From Bactrocera neohumeralis (Eukaryota > Arthropoda > Insecta > Diptera > Tephritidae), in the NCBI RefSeq assembly GCF_024586455.1, contig NC_065920.1, positions 11,184,144-11,248,143 on the forward strand: a stretch of 64,000 nucleotides of DNA. The letters are read 5' to 3'. Positions 59,116 through 64,000 of this stretch are shown piece by piece; the first letter of the stretch is position 1, and each line of letters starts with the position of its first letter. The notes below the pieces were generated by a model, which was given only the letters and a program-made list of their open reading frames with translations, ran no database searches and was not told where the DNA came from. The position numbers were made by a program, and so were the translations under genes.

Positions 59116-60865
59116 GGGGTGCCTACGCTAATAAAGATTAAGAATATTTGTGATATGTTCAAGGCGTTTTTGCCAGTAGCTGGTATCAAACGACAGATTT
59201 TATGAGATTTTATTTTGTTAATATTTTTGCTACTTGTGGTTGTGTTGCAACTCAACTGGGAATAATCGTAGCTGTCTTCTTTTCGTAATAATAATTTTGT
59301 AGAATTGATTTTATTTATTTATATAAATAACAATGTCGCTTAAATGTAGGTACATAAAATAGCTAAATATAACGTTTATTACAATAATAACGAAATTATA
59401 ATAAACTAAAATCAAATATATATATATGTATGTATATGTATGTATGTATGTGTATGGATACGACTAATTAAACTTGCAAGGCATATTTATGAACTATGCA
59501 AATCTTTTTAAAAAGGCATAATAATTATAATATTTATAATTTACTAATGTGATTTTGGTAATTGGTCGATAATTTTTTAGTTTAAAATAGATTTAAAGAA
59601 TATAAAGGGTATATAGTTCGTACTTATTTATACACTTTGCTAACTAAATATGCGTATAACTGTTAGAAGCGCGTTTGAAAATATGTAGGTATGTGTGTAA
59701 CGCTGTGAAATATATATGAAATCTATATATATGTATGTATAAATATATCTTTATATCTATATATGATATATATATAGATAAATATTTATATATGTAGATC
59801 TCATAACCACTAGATTACTTGGGACACAGCTCACTAAGCAACGAAAAACAGAGAAACAAAAAATGCAGGAGCGCGAGACAAATATATAGAAAAGTTTTCT
59901 TTTTTGCAATACAATAAGGTTTAAATAATGCTTATGCAAATATTATTACAAATTTACAGCGCTTAAAAGGAGGCCACGTTGCTAATTCGTCTTTTAGTAG
60001 CTGATTCTTATTCCTTATTTTTCACTTTTACTACCGAAATTAGTTTTTTTCCCACAAAATTCTAAACTTTTGCACGCCACTGTACGCCAACAACTAACGG
60101 TGCCCAAAAATATACTCTGCATCACATATACGCCTACACTTTGCTACAAAACACTGCATATAGACTCGTCACTGACTATCGACTAAAGTAACAACAGGTG
60201 TAAAAATATCTTTTTCTTGTTGTTTTTGTTTTAATTTTCGTTTTTTTTTTGTATTTTCATATTAATTTTAATTTTTATAAATTTACTGCAATGTTTTTAT
60301 TGGATTTTTTACACTTAGATTTAAATTTCGTTTATTATTTAGAATGATATAAATTTTTACCGTTAAATATTTATAATATTTTCACTATAATTTACACCAC
60401 AACGTAAACAAAAAACGTTAAATAAAACGTTGGAAAAGTTTTACTAGTAGAATTTTTCGCTAAATAATTTTCCCTAAATTCATTTTTTCAATTTTTAATG
60501 AAAGTTTCGCCAAATTTTCGCAGAATCGCTCCTACTTGCTTTCATCACACTAATTTAATTTTAGAATACGTTCAATAATTAACTCAATTTGTCTAATCCA
60601 AATAGCTTCAACTTTTTTACGAACAAAAAATTATTGGTTTTTAGCAACCAAGTGCTGTTATACATACATATCTACAAATAACGGAGCTGGTCGTAGTGGA
60701 AAAAAAACTAAACTTAACCTTCAATTTTCGGTTAGCTAAGCTCGTATGCTTTCGTATGCTCTCGTTTAACTAAATTACTTGCAATGTCTTTCCAATACTA
60801 CGAGGTACTTGATATACATATGTATTTATATATAATTTTGACTGTTAATCCTGCAAGCCCGTGGC
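59116..60865. other. Intergenic / 3' flank of the P-type gene
   Basis: AT-rich sequence with TATATATGTATGTATATGTAT-like and ATATATATAGATA microsatellites at about 59418-59452 and 59710-59800. It should contain the 3' UTR and polyadenylation site of the gene ending at 60866, but several possible signals exist and I cannot choose. Confidence 0.5.
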
Positions 60866-63800
60866 TCAGTGCCAGGCGAAGAGTACGTGTGTGAAGAGTA
60901 GATATGCGGTGGACACGATAATACTGCCGATCATAACCGGAAAACCGACCCTGTGGGAAAGAAGTGTTGTTATTTTCATTATGCTTGAAAGAGGCGAGTG
61001 AGAGCGTGGCGCAGAGTTGCCAACTTACTTGAAAAATTCGAGAAAAGTGAATTTATAGCCGTGCTGCTCGGCTACGCCTGCACAAACAACATTCGCCGAA
61101 GCGCCAATCAGTGTGCCATTGCCTGTGAGGGGAAAAGTAGGGAAAACACATTTACAGATTTTACAATTAAATGGTGGAATGAGGGGTGAAATGAGATGGC
61201 AACAGTTACAGGCAGTGAAATGAAATGGTATGACAAGGATTAATGGAAAACAAATGAAGCGAATGAAAAGAAATGAAGCGAAAGCAATTGAAAAAGTCAT
61301 ATAATATAAATTAAAAAGGTGATAGATTAAGGTTATGTATCTAATCCGAACCGAACAATTTTTTCGTATATTGAACCATTACTCCTAACGATAATTCTTG
61401 ACAAATTTCGAAAAGATATCTCGTCAAATGAAATACTTTTCCATACAAGGGCTTGTGTTGGATCGGTCAGTTTGTATGGCAGATATATGCTATAATATTC
61501 CGATCTCAACAATTTGCTCAGAGATTGTAGCCATACCTTAGATAATAATCCCTGTCAAATTTCATGAAGATATCTTTTCAAGTAAGCAAGTTTTCCATAC
61601 AAAAACTTGAGCTGGATCGGTCAGTTTGTAGGGCAGCTACAAGATATAGTAATCCGATCCGAACAAATTTTTCGTATATTGAACTATTGGCTTTGACAAT
61701 AATTCATGCCAAATCTCGAGAAGATAACTCGTCAAATGACAGAGTTTCCCATACAAGGACTTGAGTTGGATCGGTCAGTTTATTCGGCAGCTATACCTTA
61801 TAGTGATACGATATCGGCGGTTACAACAAATAAACGTCTCTTTGGTGAAAAAAGAGCACGCACAGAAATTCAAATCGATATCTCAAAAACTGGTGTATGT
61901 ATCTGTATAGACAGAAGGACATGGGCAAGGTGAGGAGTCACGCTGATCAGTTATACATGCATATACTTTATAGAGTCTACGACGTTTTCTTTTCGGTATT
62001 AGAAACACTGTTCAGGTTATGAAAATGTGATGATGAATACAAAAATAAAACAAATGATATTGGATCTTGAAATAATCGTGAAGCCGTAAATAGTTAAGAA
62101 GATTCCACTTACCGCCTAAACAAGCGCCCAAAGCCAGAGCCCACACGAGTGGTTGCAGCGGTAAATTCAAAGCGGAGTTTTCCGCTAGGGAAATTGTTAT
62201 TTTCACCATCATCGTTGTTAGTGGAATATTGTCGACAAAAGCAGAGGTTATGGCCGAAACCTAAAATTACAAAAAAATATATAAAAAATTAAAAACTACA
62301 TTTTTGGTAAAAGAGTCTACACGTACCCATAGTATGATTAAAACTGCCACCATTAGGCGTGAACCTTCACTCACGCCTAAAATAATGCTCTCCGTCATCT
62401 GGCCAATCCATTCGATCAAACCCAGTTCGGACAGCGCTTCCATAAGAATGAAAAGAGCGGCGAAGAAGAGCAATGTGGACCATTCAACACGCGCTAATAT
62501 CGCCTCCATGTCTTCAATGTCAGCCAGTATGAGCAAGAATATGGCGCCCAGCAAGGCAGTCCAACCCAAAGAGAGGCGTTGCAGTTCCGGCACTGAGTGT
62601 AGGAAAAACAAGCTAATGACGAAGATCAAGGCGAATGAGCATTTGATGAGCAGCGACTTGTTGCGGATGGGATACTGTGAGGAGAGGAGGTTTAGTCGAA
62701 TAAATTTACACAAAAATCTATTTAAAAACCAAAATCCACCTTCGCTTGTAGCTGTGTCAAGGTTTGTTTATAATTGGGCGCCGGTTCCACCGCCTCGGAG
62801 ACGCGCTTCTTCAGGCTACGCTTCAAGCGATTGACCTTTTTCATCAGCGTTTGACGTACGATCTCTTCATCTTTCGAATACGCGGAGAGACTTTGCGCGG
62901 CACGCTTCCACACGTGGATCTCGTGACGCAGTTCCTCCACCTCAGGTGAGTCTTTAAATTGCAGATCGTTTGTATTGCGGAACTTAAGACGTAACTGTAT
63001 GTAAGTCTGTATCATCACCAGTATCACGCCGGGCAACATGTGCAACGTGAATATGGCAAAATTGACACCCTGTGTTACAGAAAAAAAAATAAGTTTTTTA
63101 TATCTATAACAAAAATGTGGACTTACATTTCGCGAAATGAAATTATTCGAAGCAATTATCACATTTGGTGGATCGCCGACGGGTGTCAGCGCGCCACCGA
63201 TATTCGAATAGATCACCATGCACATCAATATAGGCACAGGATTCAGCGACATCACCTCACAGAGGCGTATAGTGACGGGTGTCATCAGCAGCACAGTCGT
63301 CACATTATCCAAAAATGAGGACAGTACCGCCGTGAATAGGCAGAGACAGTTGATGAGCGGCCAAATGTGTCCATTTGTTATCTGTAAATCATGCGGGATA
63401 TATTTTTAGACTATAAGATGTCTTACCGCGCCAATTATGACACCTACCTTGTAAGCATACACAGCCAAATAGTCGAAAATACCAGTCTCGGAGAGTATGG
63501 CCACCAGTATCATCATGCCGAATAGCAGCAATAATGTCTCCACATCAATCCAACCCATTATTGTCGCCATCGAGGGACGTGAGTTCAGCGCCGCCAATAT
63601 ACCAACCGACAACGTTGATGCAATCATTGCCGCAAAGGTACGATTGACAATTTCCCAAATGATCATTATATACAAGCCACACAAGACTATCGCCGCATAG
63701 ATGACACCCTCCTTCTTGTAGATGGGCGACTCGTCGATAGACAACTGCAGTGGAAATTCGGTTTCGATGTTGGCAATAAAACGTAAATTCAACGTAGTGT

Positions 63801-64000
63801 AATTGGCCTGGAGTAGCAGTTCTTCATCCGCAGGTGAAATGTCATAATTGTTTGCCTTCCACGATTCCTTTGTCGTGTCCAATTGTTCGGGGTAGACCAA
63901 CGCTAGTTTCCACACTTTAGAAGCATCTTCGACGTAGTATTCATCACCGCTGGCATTATAGTACTTGCGTTGCAGTTGTACGTGGAGCGTGGGTGGTGCG
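60866..64000 (-). CDS. OCA2/P-protein (hoepel) type permease, 5' end outside the window
   Basis: The gene is complement join(60866-60950, 61029-61122, 62113-62260, 62327-62674, 62740-63069, 63127-63381, 63448->64000), giving 603 visible codons. All junctions are GT-AG and in phase. The family (citrate/ArsB-like permeases) is polytopic with two related halves. Here the first half has VETLLLLFGMMILVAILSET, SSFLDNVTTVLLMTPVTIRL and IGGALTPVGDPPNVIIASN. The second half has VEWSTLLFFAALFILMEALS, SAFVDNIPLTTMMVKI and [20 protein letters not shown]. The paired DN and GG..G..N motifs are the expected core. A hydrophilic loop with ELRHEIHVWKRAAQSLS lies between the halves. The C-terminus FTHVLFAWH fits the family ending. 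Vertebrate OCA2 affects melanosome ion balance. The fly hoepel role is less clear. About 230 N-terminal residues are missing at the window edge. I cannot tell hoe1 from hoe2. Confidence 0.93.
61335..62025 (+). repeat. 154-bp-monomer element inside an intron of the P-type gene
   Basis: Monomer motifs lie near 61340, 61496, 61648 and 61802 (TTCCGATCTCAACAATTT, ATCCGATCCGAACAAATT, TGATACGATATCGGCG), each with ATTTCGAAAAGATATCTCGT-like and TTTTCCATACAA blocks. The tail has CAAATCGATATCTCAAAAAC, GTCACGCTGATCA, TATAGAGTCTACGACG and CACTGTTCAGGTTATG. It occupies most of the 990-base intron 61123-62112, antisense to the gene. The other visible introns are 57-78 bases. Confidence 0.8.

Noticed and set aside
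62304..62834. 176-codon plus-strand frame
   Set aside because: Antisense shadow of exons 62327-62674 and 62740-63069 of the P-type gene, which carry the conserved membrane motifs.

Overview
The window looks like a piece of a dipteran genome, most likely a true fruit fly (Tephritidae) or a close acalyptrate relative. The evidence is insect-type genes with many short introns (about 55-80 bases), CATA/CATATG microsatellites, RTE/BovB-type and R1/LOA/I-type non-LTR retrotransposons, several Tc1/mariner transposase relics, and AT-rich non-coding DNA. The species call is an inference. I see no bacterial, viral or CRISPR-like content.

Only three protein-coding genes can be supported, all on the minus strand in the right half. 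(1) 33573-34480, perhaps with a further small exon at 35489-35527: the last exons of a conserved-looking protein of unknown function. (2) 52524-54828: a complete four-exon long-chain fatty acid transport protein / very-long-chain acyl-CoA synthetase (Fatp family). (3) 60866 to the right edge: seven exons of an OCA2/P-protein (hoepel) type permease whose 5' end lies outside the window. Splice sites and reading phase agree across every assigned junction of genes 2 and 3. The genes share no operon-like arrangement. Fatp handles fatty-acid uptake and activation. The P-type permease is a polytopic membrane transporter, known in vertebrates for melanosome ion homeostasis.

The left half (1-33 kb) holds no gene I can support. 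From left to right it contains: a minisatellite of about 100 bp units (150-835); a 154-bp-monomer element (2440-3250); a 2-kb TTAATTAA-rich block (4230-6330); LINE and RTE relics (7850-10265); a mariner relic (12150-12835); a near-complete copy of the 154-bp-monomer element (13832-14416); a tandem 227-bp repeat (15722-16265); a LINE with a 37-A tail (17850-19415); a second AT block (19880-20880); an RTE fragment (21655-21930); another 154-bp array split by a LINE (24345-26245); and the 5' part of a LINE with ORF1 (28440-29818).

The right half interleaves the three genes with tandem repeats of transposase C-terminal sequence (36190-36835), a second LINE copy (36836-37812), a strongly T-skewed 1.6-kb block (40360-42010), a possible Inr+DPE core promoter (43319-43353, minus), a repeat cluster with inverted TTAGGGTGG-type ends (43735-44775), a fused mariner/RTE relic (50386-51865), and an RTE/mariner/RTE knot (57245-59115).

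I did not find a clearly new biological system. The best leads are the modular 154-bp-repeat elements, one of them inside an intron of the P-type gene; a 91-codon open frame without ATG upstream of the Fatp start; and the unidentified conserved gene at 33.6-35.5 kb.
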